Positions 53,443 to 64,000 of a stretch of 64,000 nucleotides of DNA are shown piece after piece. Every line of letters starts with the position of its first letter. Positions within the stretch are counted from its first letter, which is position 1. A program made the position numbers and the translations under genes. The notes under the pieces are model-generated. The model did not search any database. It saw only the letters and a list, made by a program, of their open reading frames with translations, and was not told the DNA's origin. Origin of the DNA: Paracoccus sp. MBLB3053 (GTDB lineage: Bacteria; Pseudomonadota; Alphaproteobacteria; Rhodobacterales; Rhodobacteraceae); contig NZ_JAVQLW010000001.1 of NCBI RefSeq assembly GCF_031822435.1, positions 868,501 through 932,500 of the forward strand. Direction: 5' to 3'.

Positions 53443-55032
53443 ATGCGCTATCCCCTGTTTCTGCTGGCCGCCCTTGCGGGCGCGGCACCGGCCCTGGCCG
53501 AGAGTCGCGCGGTGGTCATCGGAAACGCGGATTATCTGACCGCCCCTGATCTTGCCGGATCAGATACCGACACCCTCGCGCGGATCATGCGCGAGGCGGG
53601 TTTTGTGACAGCACAGGGCATCGACCAACCTACCGCGGAATTGCGGCGCAGCCTCGATCTGCTTGCCCGCAACGATGATGCCCCCGGCGGACGTATCGTC
53701 AGCCTGAGTGGCCGTTTCCTGCATGATGCGGAAGAGACCTGGTTCCTGGGCACCGAGGCAAGCAAGCCCGGTCCAGAAGACCTGCCCGCCATGGGCGTCC
53801 CGCTTTCACTGATCCTGCAAACCATGTCCGGGGCAAAACCGGGCGCGATCCTTCTGTTGGGCAGCGACCGACAGGAGATGCCCCATCAGGGTGATCTGGC
53901 GAACGGTATCGGCGATCTGGCGCAGGTCGAGGGCGTCACGGTTGTCTTTGGCGCCCCCGAAGCGACGGCGCAGGCGTTGAGGGAGCTTGCGGCCGGCCAC
54001 AATCTCGGGCGGGCATTGGCCGCTGGCGATGGGCTGAAGCTGCTGACTGCGGGAGAGATGAACCTTGCGCCCGCCAAGCGCAGACCGCGCACAAGCCTGA
54101 AACCGGCCGATCTTGCCGAAAGCGAACGGCAGGCCTGGGCAGTTGCGGTCGCGACCGACAGCCCTGTGGGTTACGCGGACTATCTGCGCCGTTTTCCGAC
54201 CGGGGCGTTTTCCCGTGCGGCGCTCGATCGGATGGAATTCCACACGCGCAAGCTTCTGCCTGCCGAAACTGCGCCGCCGGGGAATGACATCGCCGCCGAA
54301 AGCGGTCTTGGCCTGAACCGAAGCGACCGCCGCACGATCCAGCTGCTGCTGGCGAAGCTCGGACATGATCCCGGAGAGCTGGACGGATATTTCGGCCCGC
54401 GCACGCGCCGATCGCTGGGCGAATGGCAGTCGGAAAGCGGCCTTCCCGTCACGGGTCATCTTTCGGCTTCCCAGCTTGCCCTGATGCAACAGCAGAACGT
54501 CACGGCCGAGGGCCGCACGCCGACCGACCAACCGTTCTGGAAGAAGCTCGGCGAGAAGGGGGCCGAAAGCAAGCTTTGGGTCTATCTCAGGGGAGGCAGA
54601 CCCGCGACAGAGCCCGCGCCGAAACCTGCCCCCATCCTGAACGGTGAGCCGGCGGTGTGGCGTTGGGCAAGACGTCAGGACACTTGGGCGGGCTATGACC
54701 TATATCTCGGGCGCTTCCCCGATGGCGAACATGCAAGCGAAGCCCGTCTGAGGCGCGACAACATGAGAGCCGCGAACGAAGCCGCCCGCCGCGAGGAGCT
54801 TGCGCTGGGGCTGACCCCAGCGATGAGGATGCAGATCGAGACGCGCCTCAAGCTTTCAGGCTGGGAGGTTGGCCAGGCCGATGGCGAGTTCGGTGAGGAA
54901 ACGCGTGAGGCGTTGAGGCTTTATCAAGCGTCGCGAAACCTGCGAGTGACCGGCTACCTGTCGTCACAGACAATCTCGAGCCTGATGGCCGATGTCCCGG
55001 ACGATTCGGACCGATTCGAGGATAGAAAATGA
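53443..55032 (+). CDS. Exported caspase-fold pseudoenzyme with two peptidoglycan-binding repeats
   Basis: This 529-residue protein has a signal peptide (ending PALA) and a caspase-like p20 domain (ESRAVVIGNADYLTAPDLAGSDTDTLARIMREAGF). The expected catalytic His is Arg91 in SLSGRFLHDAEETWFLG, and the catalytic Cys strand reads LLLGSDRQ. The whole protein contains no cysteine, so it cannot be a caspase-type protease. Two peptidoglycan_binding_1-like repeats follow: about residues 290-350 (DRRTIQLLLAKLGHDPGELDGYFGPRTRRSL) and 455-520 (MQIETRLKLSGWEVGQADGEFGEETREAL). A periplasmic scaffold role is inferred. Confidence 0.78.
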   Translation: MRYPLFLLAALAGAAPALAESRAVVIGNADYLTAPDLAGSDTDTLARIMREAGFVTAQGIDQPTAELRRSLDLLARNDDAPGGRIVSLSGRFLHDAEETWFLGTEASKPGPEDLPAMGVPLSLILQTMSGAKPGAILLLGSDRQEMPHQGDLANGIGDLAQVEGVTVVFGAPEATAQALRELAAGHNLGRALAAGDGLKLLTAGEMNLAPAKRRPRTSLKPADLAESERQAWAVAVATDSPVGYADYLRRFPTGAFSRAALDRMEFHTRKLLPAETAPPGNDIAAESGLGLNRSDRRTIQLLLAKLGHDPGELDGYFGPRTRRSLGEWQSESGLPVTGHLSASQLALMQQQNVTAEGRTPTDQPFWKKLGEKGAESKLWVYLRGGRPATEPAPKPAPILNGEPAVWRWARRQDTWAGYDLYLGRFPDGEHASEARLRRDNMRAANEAARREELALGLTPAMRMQIETRLKLSGWEVGQADGEFGEETREALRLYQASRNLRVTGYLSSQTISSLMADVPDDSDRFEDRK

Positions 55033-55472
55033 GCAATGCCATCCTTCCGGCCATCCTGATCGTACTGGGTGGCATCTGTCTTGCGATTCAGGCACCGGTG
55101 AACGCCGCCTTGGCACGCCAGTTGCAAAGCCCGATCCTTGCAGCGGCGATTTCCTTCGGCATCGGCTTCGTGATGCTCGGCGCGCTTTCGTTCAGTCTTG
55201 GGCATGGGCGCGGGCTGGTACGTGCCTTGGGGGCCGAATGGTGGATGTGGCTCGGCGGGCTTCTGGGCGCATTCTATGTCTGGGCTGTAGTCTTTTCACT
55301 GCCCCGGCTTGGCACATTGACCGCGCTTTGCGCCCTTGCCCTTGGGCAGATTCTGTCGGCCCTCGTGCTGGACCGGATCGGAGCGTTCGGACTGCCGATC
55401 CGCGAGATCTCGCTGCCCCGTGTCATCGCCGCACTCATGGTCGGCGGCGGCCTGATCCTGTCTCGATTCTAG
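55029..55472 (+). CDS. DUF606/YdcZ-family (DMT-like) membrane protein
   Basis: This 147-residue protein has five hydrophobic segments and the YdcZ pattern AIQAPVNAALARQLQSPILAAAISFGIGFVML, WMWLGGLLGAFYVWAVVFSLPRLG, and QILSALVLDRIGAFG. This family is half the size of EamA transporters and may dimerise; substrates are unknown. It overlaps the previous gene by four bases and is followed by a hairpin. Confidence 0.88.
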   Translation: MSNAILPAILIVLGGICLAIQAPVNAALARQLQSPILAAAISFGIGFVMLGALSFSLGHGRGLVRALGAEWWMWLGGLLGAFYVWAVVFSLPRLGTLTALCALALGQILSALVLDRIGAFGLPIREISLPRVIAALMVGGGLILSRF

Positions 55473-55484
55473 CAGGGAACGAAA

Positions 55485-55516
55485 AAAGCCCGCTGTGCAG
55501 AAGCACAACGGGCTTT
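55485..55516. terminator. Bidirectional terminator between YdcZ-like gene and rpmJ
   Basis: A long imperfect stem AAAGCCCG..CGGGCTTT (55485-55516) with an inner TGTGC/GCACA pairing has A-rich and T-rich flanks. It serves both convergent transcripts. Confidence 0.8.
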
Positions 55517-55543
55517 CGAATTCGGCAACAAGTGCCGCGAAAC

Positions 55544-55669
55544 TCAGCCTTGGCGGGCCTTGAAGCGCGGGTTGGTCTTGTTGATCACGTAGATGCGGCC
55601 CTTACGGCGCACTACTTGGCAATCGCGGTGGCGGCTCTTGAGCGAGCGGAGCGAATTGCGAACCTTCAT
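55544..55669 (-). CDS. rpmJ: 50S ribosomal protein L36
   Basis: Reading the minus strand gives 41 residues: [20 protein letters not shown] followed by [21 protein letters not shown]. This is L36 of the long alphaproteobacterial type, with only one cysteine and so no zinc-binding CCCH set. A GAGAAGACC-type region precedes the ATG. It is encoded alone, outside the ribosomal operons, as is common for this form. Confidence 0.95.
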   Translation of the reverse strand: MKVRNSLRSLKSRHRDCQVVRRKGRIYVINKTNPRFKARQG

Positions 55670-55749
55670 CGGTCTTCTCCTATCGCGGCGCATCGCAAGG
55701 CGCCATGGAATTGAAATGCCCCGGTCAATGCCCGGGGCTCGGAATTAGA

Positions 55750-55824
55750 TGGTGGGCGGTACTGGGATCGAACCAGTGGCCACTACGATGTCAACGTAGT
55801 GCTCTACCGCTGAGCTAACCGCCC
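55750..55824 (-). tRNA. tRNA-Val (anticodon GAC), CCA encoded
   Basis: The minus strand folds as a complete tRNA. The acceptor GGGCGGT pairs with ACCGCCC, the D arm is GCTCAGCGGTAGAGC, and the anticodon arm is CTACG-TTGACAT-CGTAG with anticodon GAC. The T arm is CTGG-TTCGATC-CCAG, then discriminator A and an encoded CCA. GAC reads valine codons GUC and GUU. Confidence 0.97.
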
Positions 55825-56023
55825 ACACCCGGTGATACTGTCTGCGTTTGCTTCCGTATCCTCTCGGTCTGCGGCTCTATATAGACGCCCGACGGGGGTT
55901 TCAACCCCCTCTTTCGCATCTCGGTTTGTTCATATTGGCCTGACGGTGGTTTGAGCTATAACCGAATGGATCAAAGCCCGGCAAAACCTGCCCAGCCCTC
56001 CGACTTCATGGGGAAATCCGGAT

Positions 56024-56887
56024 ATGACCCTGGATCAGACGACTTTCGATCTGCTGCGGCCCGAGGCTTGGCAGGGCGGGGTTATCTTTGCATCGCCCCA
56101 TTCAGGACGTTGCTATCCCGAGTGGTTCTTGGCCGAATCGCGGCTTGATTCGCATCTGTTGCGTTCGTCCGAAGATGCTTTCGTCGATCGCTTGATCGCG
56201 CCGGCGCTGGATCACGGCGCCGTGGTCCTGACGGCAAGGGTCCCGCGATGCGTCGTCGATCTGAACCGCGGCCCGGACGAAATCGACCCCCTGGTTGTCG
56301 CAGGAGCGGTGCCGCGCGTGATGAGCCCGCGAATCATGGCGGGGCTTGGGGTGATTCCTCGCGTCGTGTCGCAGGGCAGGGTGATTCACGACCGACCGAT
56401 CGCCCGAGAAGAGGCGGATCATCGAATCGCCCGGCTGTGGCACCCCTACCATCAGGCCCTTTCTGCCCTGATCGACGAGGCGATCGGCAGATTCGGCGGC
56501 GCGGTCCTGATCGACGTCCATTCGATGCCGCGAGACGCCCTGTCGCACTTGCCGCGTCCCCGCCCGGATTTCGTCCTGGGGGACCGAAATGGGGTTTCTG
56601 CGGCGCCGAAGATCACGGCGGCGGTTGTCGATGCCGTCGGCGCGGAGGGTTTTCGCCTGCGCAAGAACTCCCCCTTTGCCGGGGCCTATATCACTGCGGC
56701 CTATGGCAAACCGACCCGAAACGTGCACGTGATACAGCTTGAGATGGACCGGTCGCTTTACATGGATGAGCAAAAGATCGTCCCGCGCCCGGATTTCGGG
56801 GTCTTTGCGGAACGTTTCGGACGCATCGTCGGAAAGCTGTCCCGGTTGCGACCTGATGGGAGCGAAACGGCCATTGCTGCCGAATAG
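56024..56887 (+). CDS. N-formylglutamate amidohydrolase-family protein
   Basis: This 287-residue protein has the HutG2-like pattern IFASPHSGRCYPEWFL, VVDLNRGPDEID, LWHPYHQALSALIDEA, LIDVHSMPRDA and QLEMDRSLYMDEQ. These contain the presumed metal-binding His, Asp and Glu. The family hydrolyses N-formylglutamate in histidine breakdown, but no other hut gene is in the window, so the substrate is not certain. It stands 12 bases before the SPFH gene. Confidence 0.9.
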   Translation: MTLDQTTFDLLRPEAWQGGVIFASPHSGRCYPEWFLAESRLDSHLLRSSEDAFVDRLIAPALDHGAVVLTARVPRCVVDLNRGPDEIDPLVVAGAVPRVMSPRIMAGLGVIPRVVSQGRVIHDRPIAREEADHRIARLWHPYHQALSALIDEAIGRFGGAVLIDVHSMPRDALSHLPRPRPDFVLGDRNGVSAAPKITAAVVDAVGAEGFRLRKNSPFAGAYITAAYGKPTRNVHVIQLEMDRSLYMDEQKIVPRPDFGVFAERFGRIVGKLSRLRPDGSETAIAAE

Positions 56888-56899
56888 AAGGAGCGCGCG

Positions 56900-57790
56900 A
56901 TGGAGGACCAGATTACCGACCTGATCGGGCAGAATATCGCCCTGATCGGTCTCGCGATCGTCATCTTTTTCGCGGTCAGTTCGGCTGTCCGAATCGTTCC
57001 CCAATCCGAGAAGTTCGTGGTCGAGCGTTTCGGGCGCCTGCGGGCGGTGTTGGGTCCCGGCATCAATTTCATCGTCCCTTTTCTCGACCGGGTGGCGCAC
57101 AAGATTTCGGTTCTCGAACGCCAGCTTCCCACGAACAGCCAGGATGCAATCACCGCCGACAACGTGCTGGTCGAGGTCGAAACCTCGGTTTTCTATCGCA
57201 TCATCGAGCCGGAAAAGACGGTCTATCGGATCAGGGACATTGACGCGGCCATTGCCACAACGGTCGCAGGCATCGTCCGCTCGGAAATCGGCACGATGGA
57301 ATTGGATCAGGTCCAGTCAAACCGTGCCTCGCTGATCCAGCGCATCCGGGAATCGCTTGCCAATGTCGTCGATGATTGGGGCATCGAGGTGACGCGGGCG
57401 GAAATTCTGGACGTGAACCTGGATGATGCGACACGCGCCGCGATGCTGCAGCAGCTGAATGCCGAACGTGCCCGCCGCGCCCAGGTGACCGAGGCCGAAG
57501 GCAAGCGCCGCGCCGTCGAGCTGGCGGCGGATGGCGAGCTTTACGCTGCCGAGCAGCTTGCCAAGGCCAAGCGCGTGCTGGCCGAAGCCGAGGCTTTTGC
57601 CACCAGCGCCATTGCAAGCGCGATCCGCGACGGGGGCCTTGAGGCTGCGCAATATCAGGTCGCCATGCGGCAGGTGGAAACCCTGACCGAGCTCGGCAAA
57701 GGGCAGGGCAAGCAAACCGTGATCGTCCCCGCCTCTGCGCTTGAGGCTATGGGGGACGCGTTCAAGCTGTTCAAGGACGCGGCGAAGTGA
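56900..57790 (+). CDS. SPFH/Band 7 (stomatin-like) membrane protein
   Basis: This 296-residue protein has an N-terminal membrane anchor (IALIGLAIVIFFAVSSAVRIVP) and the stomatin-type core: SEKFVVERFGRLRAVLGPGINFIVPFLDRVAHKISVLERQL, VEVETSVFYRIIEPEKTVYRI, and an Ala/Glu-rich coiled coil (AERARRAQVTEAEGKRRAVELAADGELYAAEQLAKAKR). It pairs with the NfeD-like gene that follows, as in QmcA-type systems. Likely role is membrane microdomain scaffolding or protease control, from family knowledge. Confidence 0.93.
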   Translation: MEDQITDLIGQNIALIGLAIVIFFAVSSAVRIVPQSEKFVVERFGRLRAVLGPGINFIVPFLDRVAHKISVLERQLPTNSQDAITADNVLVEVETSVFYRIIEPEKTVYRIRDIDAAIATTVAGIVRSEIGTMELDQVQSNRASLIQRIRESLANVVDDWGIEVTRAEILDVNLDDATRAAMLQQLNAERARRAQVTEAEGKRRAVELAADGELYAAEQLAKAKRVLAEAEAFATSAIASAIRDGGLEAAQYQVAMRQVETLTELGKGQGKQTVIVPASALEAMGDAFKLFKDAAK

Positions 57791-58056
57791 TGAACGGCTG
57801 GCTCTGGGTTATCGCGGCCTTGCTTCTGGGCGGGCTTGAAATGGCACTGCCGGGCTGGTTCTTTCTGGGCATTGCCTTGGCGACCGGGCTGATGGGATTG
57901 GCGATCCTGGCAGGATTGTGGACTGCGGCCTTGCCCTGGGCGCTGGTCGTGACCGCGGTGCTCAGCGGGGGGATCTGGCTCTTGCTGCGCCGGATCTTCG
58001 GATCGAGCCGCGGCGATGTGCGGATCTGGACCCGCGACATCAACGACGACGAATGA
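57790..58056 (+). CDS. NfeD-family membrane protein (short form)
   Basis: This 88-residue protein has two or three hydrophobic helices (WVIAALLLGGLEMALPGWFFLGIALATGLMG) and a polar end with an acidic tail. The classic NfeD1b-type proteins are partners of SPFH proteins such as the one encoded just upstream; the TGATG overlap supports coupling. A GTG at 57787 is an alternative start. The C-terminal OB-fold domain is not present. Confidence 0.87.
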   Translation: MNGWLWVIAALLLGGLEMALPGWFFLGIALATGLMGLAILAGLWTAALPWALVVTAVLSGGIWLLLRRIFGSSRGDVRIWTRDINDDE

Positions 58057-58457
58057 GCTTTGTGGGCGCCAAGCTGATCCTGACCCAGGGCGACAGCCTG
58101 CTGGTCTGCCTGCGCGACGATTTCGACTGGCTTCCCTTTCCCGGACATTGGGACCTGCCCGGCGGCAAGGCGGAGGAGGGCGAGACGCCGATCGAATGTG
58201 CGCTGCGTGAGCTGGATGAGGAGTTCGGCCTGCGCCTTGAGCCAACTCGGCTTTCGGGTCGGAGCATCCCCTCGGCCACGAGGCCCGGACGGGAATCCTG
58301 GCTGTTCGTCGGGACGCTGACAGCGGGTGAGATAGCCTCGATCCGCTTTGGCGACGAAGGCCAGGAATGGCGCATGATGCCCATCGCCCAATTCATCGCG
58401 CACCCGCGCGCCGTGCCGCATTTTCGCGAAGCGGTGGCGCAGGTGCTGCGATCCTAG
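58053..58457 (+). CDS. NUDIX hydrolase
   Basis: This 134-residue protein has the NUDIX box GGKAEEGETPIECALRELDEEFGL (Gx5Ex7REUxEExGU), so it is a pyrophosphohydrolase of nucleoside-diphosphate-linked or related substrates. The start WDLPGGKAEEG is typical of 8-oxo-dGTPase-like members, but specificity cannot be read. The ATG overlaps the NfeD-like stop, placing it third in this operon. Convergent pyrF starts 13 bases after. Confidence 0.92.
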   Translation: MSFVGAKLILTQGDSLLVCLRDDFDWLPFPGHWDLPGGKAEEGETPIECALRELDEEFGLRLEPTRLSGRSIPSATRPGRESWLFVGTLTAGEIASIRFGDEGQEWRMMPIAQFIAHPRAVPHFREAVAQVLRS

Positions 58458-58470
58458 CGCCTGACCTGCG

Positions 58471-59157
58471 TCAGGGCAGTTCCGCCACGATCGCTTGCGC
58501 AGCAGCACGGGGATCGGTGGCTTTCCAGATCGGGCGCCCGACGACGATGTGATCGGCACCATTGGCAATGGCGGTGGCAGGCGTCTCGATCCGCTTCTGA
58601 TCACCCGCGTCCGAACCGGCAGGCCGCACGCCCGGCGTGACGATCAGGCGGCCCGCGGATTCCGGCAGGGCACGGATCAGCGCGGCTTCGCGCGGGCTTG
58701 CGATGACGCCATCGGCGCCGGCCTCAAAGGCGCGGGCGGCTCGGGTGGTCACGATCTCGGTCACATCGCCGGGCCGGATCAACCCGGCATCGAGGTCGGC
58801 GCGGTCGAGCGAGGTCAGGATGGTGACGGCGAGGATCTTGAGATTCGATCCGGCCGCGCCCTGTTTCGCGGCGCGCACAACATGGGGGTCGCCATGCACG
58901 GTCAGGAAGTCCAGATCGTATTGCGCGATGCCCCTCACCGCAGCCTCGACCGTCGCGCCGATGTCGAAGAACTTCATGTCGAGGAAGATGCGCTTGCCAT
59001 GTTCCTGCTTGAGTTCGTTGGCCAGCGCGAGGCCGCCCCCGGTCAGCATGCCAAGCCCGATCTTGTAGAAGATGGCGGCATCCCCGATCTTTTCGGCCAG
59101 TTCCAGCCCGGCCAGCGCGTTCGGCACGTCCAGTGCCACGATCAGACGATCATCCAT
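58471..59157 (-). CDS. pyrF: Orotidine 5'-phosphate decarboxylase
   Basis: PyrF performs the last step of UMP synthesis. The 228-residue barrel has RLIVALDVPN, FYKIGLGMLTGGG, and the catalytic FLDMKFFDIGATVEAAVR (Lys-Asp-x-x-Lys-like DxKxxD). FLTVHGDPHVV and IVTPGVRP also fit, as does a C-terminal GADHIVVGRPIWKATDP. The start is ATG at 59157. The frame stays open far upstream across clpB on the minus strand, which is a coding artefact. Confidence 0.95.
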   Translation of the reverse strand: MDDRLIVALDVPNALAGLELAEKIGDAAIFYKIGLGMLTGGGLALANELKQEHGKRIFLDMKFFDIGATVEAAVRGIAQYDLDFLTVHGDPHVVRAAKQGAAGSNLKILAVTILTSLDRADLDAGLIRPGDVTEIVTTRAARAFEAGADGVIASPREAALIRALPESAGRLIVTPGVRPAGSDAGDQKRIETPATAIANGADHIVVGRPIWKATDPRAAAQAIVAELP

Positions 59158-59222
59158 TCCACACCTCGATTTTCCAGCAGACCATGCGACAAACGGCGCG
59201 GTTATAGGGGGGAACCGGGCGT

Positions 59223-59251
59223 CTTGAAACCCCGTTTGTTCCTGCCCATGT
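59223..59251 (+). promoter_or_regulatory. RpoH (sigma-32)-type heat-shock promoter of clpB
   Basis: CTTGAAA at 59223-59229 and GCCCATGT at 59244-59251 are separated by 14 bases, matching the sigma-32 consensus CTTGAAA-N13-15-CCCCATNT in all but one -10 base. It lies 72 bases before the clpB ATG, in the right direction. Confidence 0.88.
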
Positions 59252-59322
59252 CCTAGGCAGGACCCGAAGGGATCGTGCCAATGCGGGCGGTCCAAGGCGG
59301 GGGCTGAGGAAAGGAATTTCAT

Positions 59323-61953
<2,631 letters not shown>

Positions 61954-61970
61954 ACCCCTGCCTCAGGAAC

Positions 61971-61997
61971 AGGCGGCCGTTCATCGGCCGCCTTTTT
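61971..61997 (+). terminator. Rho-independent terminator after clpB
   Basis: A 9-bp perfect stem AGGCGGCCG/CGGCCGCCT (61971-61979 with 61985-61993), five-base loop, and a run of T residues (TTTTCTTTT) lie 18 bases after the clpB stop. Confidence 0.93.
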
Positions 61998-62052
61998 CTT
62001 TTGCCGAGGCCATAGGCGGGCCTTTACCTGTGCGTCACAGCAGCCATGGTAA

Positions 62053-63744
<1,692 letters not shown>

Positions 63745-63820
63745 CCTCACCAAGAAGTTCATCGGCGGTTGGGCCAAGTGATGGCATTCTAGGTCATCGA
63801 AGACTGCAGGGAGGCTGCCG

Positions 63821-64000
63821 ATGAAACTGAAATGGTCCGACATCACCCCCGAGGCGACCTATCTGAGCCGCCGGGTGTTCATCGCGGCGGGGGCTGCCAG
63901 CATTGCCGGCCCCGCCCTTGGCCTGACGGGCAAATCATCGGCATTCTCGACGGATGAAAAACCGAACAGCTTCGACGAAATCACGAATTACAACAATTTC
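63821..64000 (+). CDS. msrP: Protein-methionine-sulfoxide reductase catalytic subunit MsrP (N-terminal part)
   Basis: The first 60 codons are visible: MKLKWSDITPEATYLSRRVF, then a Tat-type hydrophobic stretch IAAGAASIAGPALGL and SFDEITNYNNF. The SRRVF element is a twin-arginine signal, and YNNF precedes the YEF of YedY/MsrP, a periplasmic molybdoenzyme repairing oxidised methionine. GGGAGG lies nine bases before the ATG. The gene runs off the window, so the active-site cysteine is not visible. Confidence 0.85.
   Translation, partial: MKLKWSDITPEATYLSRRVFIAAGAASIAGPALGLTGKSSAFSTDEKPNSFDEITNYNNF

Noticed and set aside
53443..54000. Active metacaspase of an anti-phage or cell-death system
   Set aside because: The catalytic His and Cys are both missing, and the protein is exported with wall-binding domains. 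No toxin, nuclease or sensor gene is adjacent.

Overview
The window looks like origin-proximal and methylotrophy-linked chromosome of an alphaproteobacterium of the Rhodobacterales, most probably Paracoccus or a close relative. This is an inference from gene content: the order rho-mnmE-mnmG-rsmG-parA-parB with grpE-hrcA, rph, rdgB and hemW is typical of the region near the origin in this order, and the combination of glutathione-dependent formaldehyde oxidation with xoxF and a cytochrome c553i-like gene is known from Paracoccus denitrificans. Base composition is high-GC throughout, codon use looks uniform, and I see no insertion sequence, prophage, CRISPR array or integrase.

Layout. 1-6372: tRNA modification genes and the chromosome partition pair parAB, with two perfect parS palindromes lying over the start codons of mnmG and rsmG. 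6481-11400: grpE-hrcA on the minus strand, then rph-rdgB-ridA-like-hemW-DUF454 on the plus strand. 11948-29135: a C1 and quinoprotein island. It holds S-(hydroxymethyl)glutathione dehydrogenase, a ClpP-like protease, an acetyltransferase, an outer-membrane barrel, S-formylglutathione hydrolase, then xoxF-xoxG-xoxJ and a CxxxCW rhodanese-like protein. Facing it are a beta-propeller protein and an SRPBCC protein. Divergent from those is an operon for the PQQ-associated ABC system (binding protein, second beta-propeller, unknown periplasmic protein, ATPase, ABC-2 permease, second unknown protein, mobA). The island ends with an Nramp-fold transporter that lacks the canonical metal-binding motifs. 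Together these suggest lanthanide-dependent methanol oxidation, glutathione-linked formaldehyde oxidation, and a dedicated transport or maturation system.

29173-36650 (minus): a ten-gene thiamin operon (thiD-O-S-G-E-F-thiY-tenA-thiZ-thiX) headed by a TPP riboswitch. It makes the thiazole, couples it, and salvages pyrimidine; thiC is not seen here. 36707-38868 (minus): UDP-glucose dehydrogenase and an NAD-dependent epimerase for acidic sugar nucleotides. 39012-42037: an alpha-ketoglutarate-semialdehyde-type dehydrogenase under a GntR-like palindrome, a HAD hydrolase and aroQ.

42119-53410: a hybrid PAS histidine kinase and OmpR-type regulator, divergent from an eight-gene operon of acyl-CoA synthetase, small membrane protein, complete Liv-type ABC importer and PaaK-like ligase. 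The substrate is unknown. 53443-58457: a cysteine-free caspase-fold protein with two peptidoglycan-binding repeats, a YdcZ-type membrane protein, rpmJ, tRNA-Val(GAC), an N-formylglutamate amidohydrolase-like protein, an SPFH/NfeD pair and a NUDIX hydrolase. 58471-64000: pyrF, clpB behind a good RpoH-type promoter, phosphoglucomutase and the start of msrP, which runs off the window.

The most interesting part is the xox/PQQ-ABC/Nramp-variant island at 16.7-29.1 kb. Much of it belongs to families with known neighbourhoods but poorly defined biochemistry.
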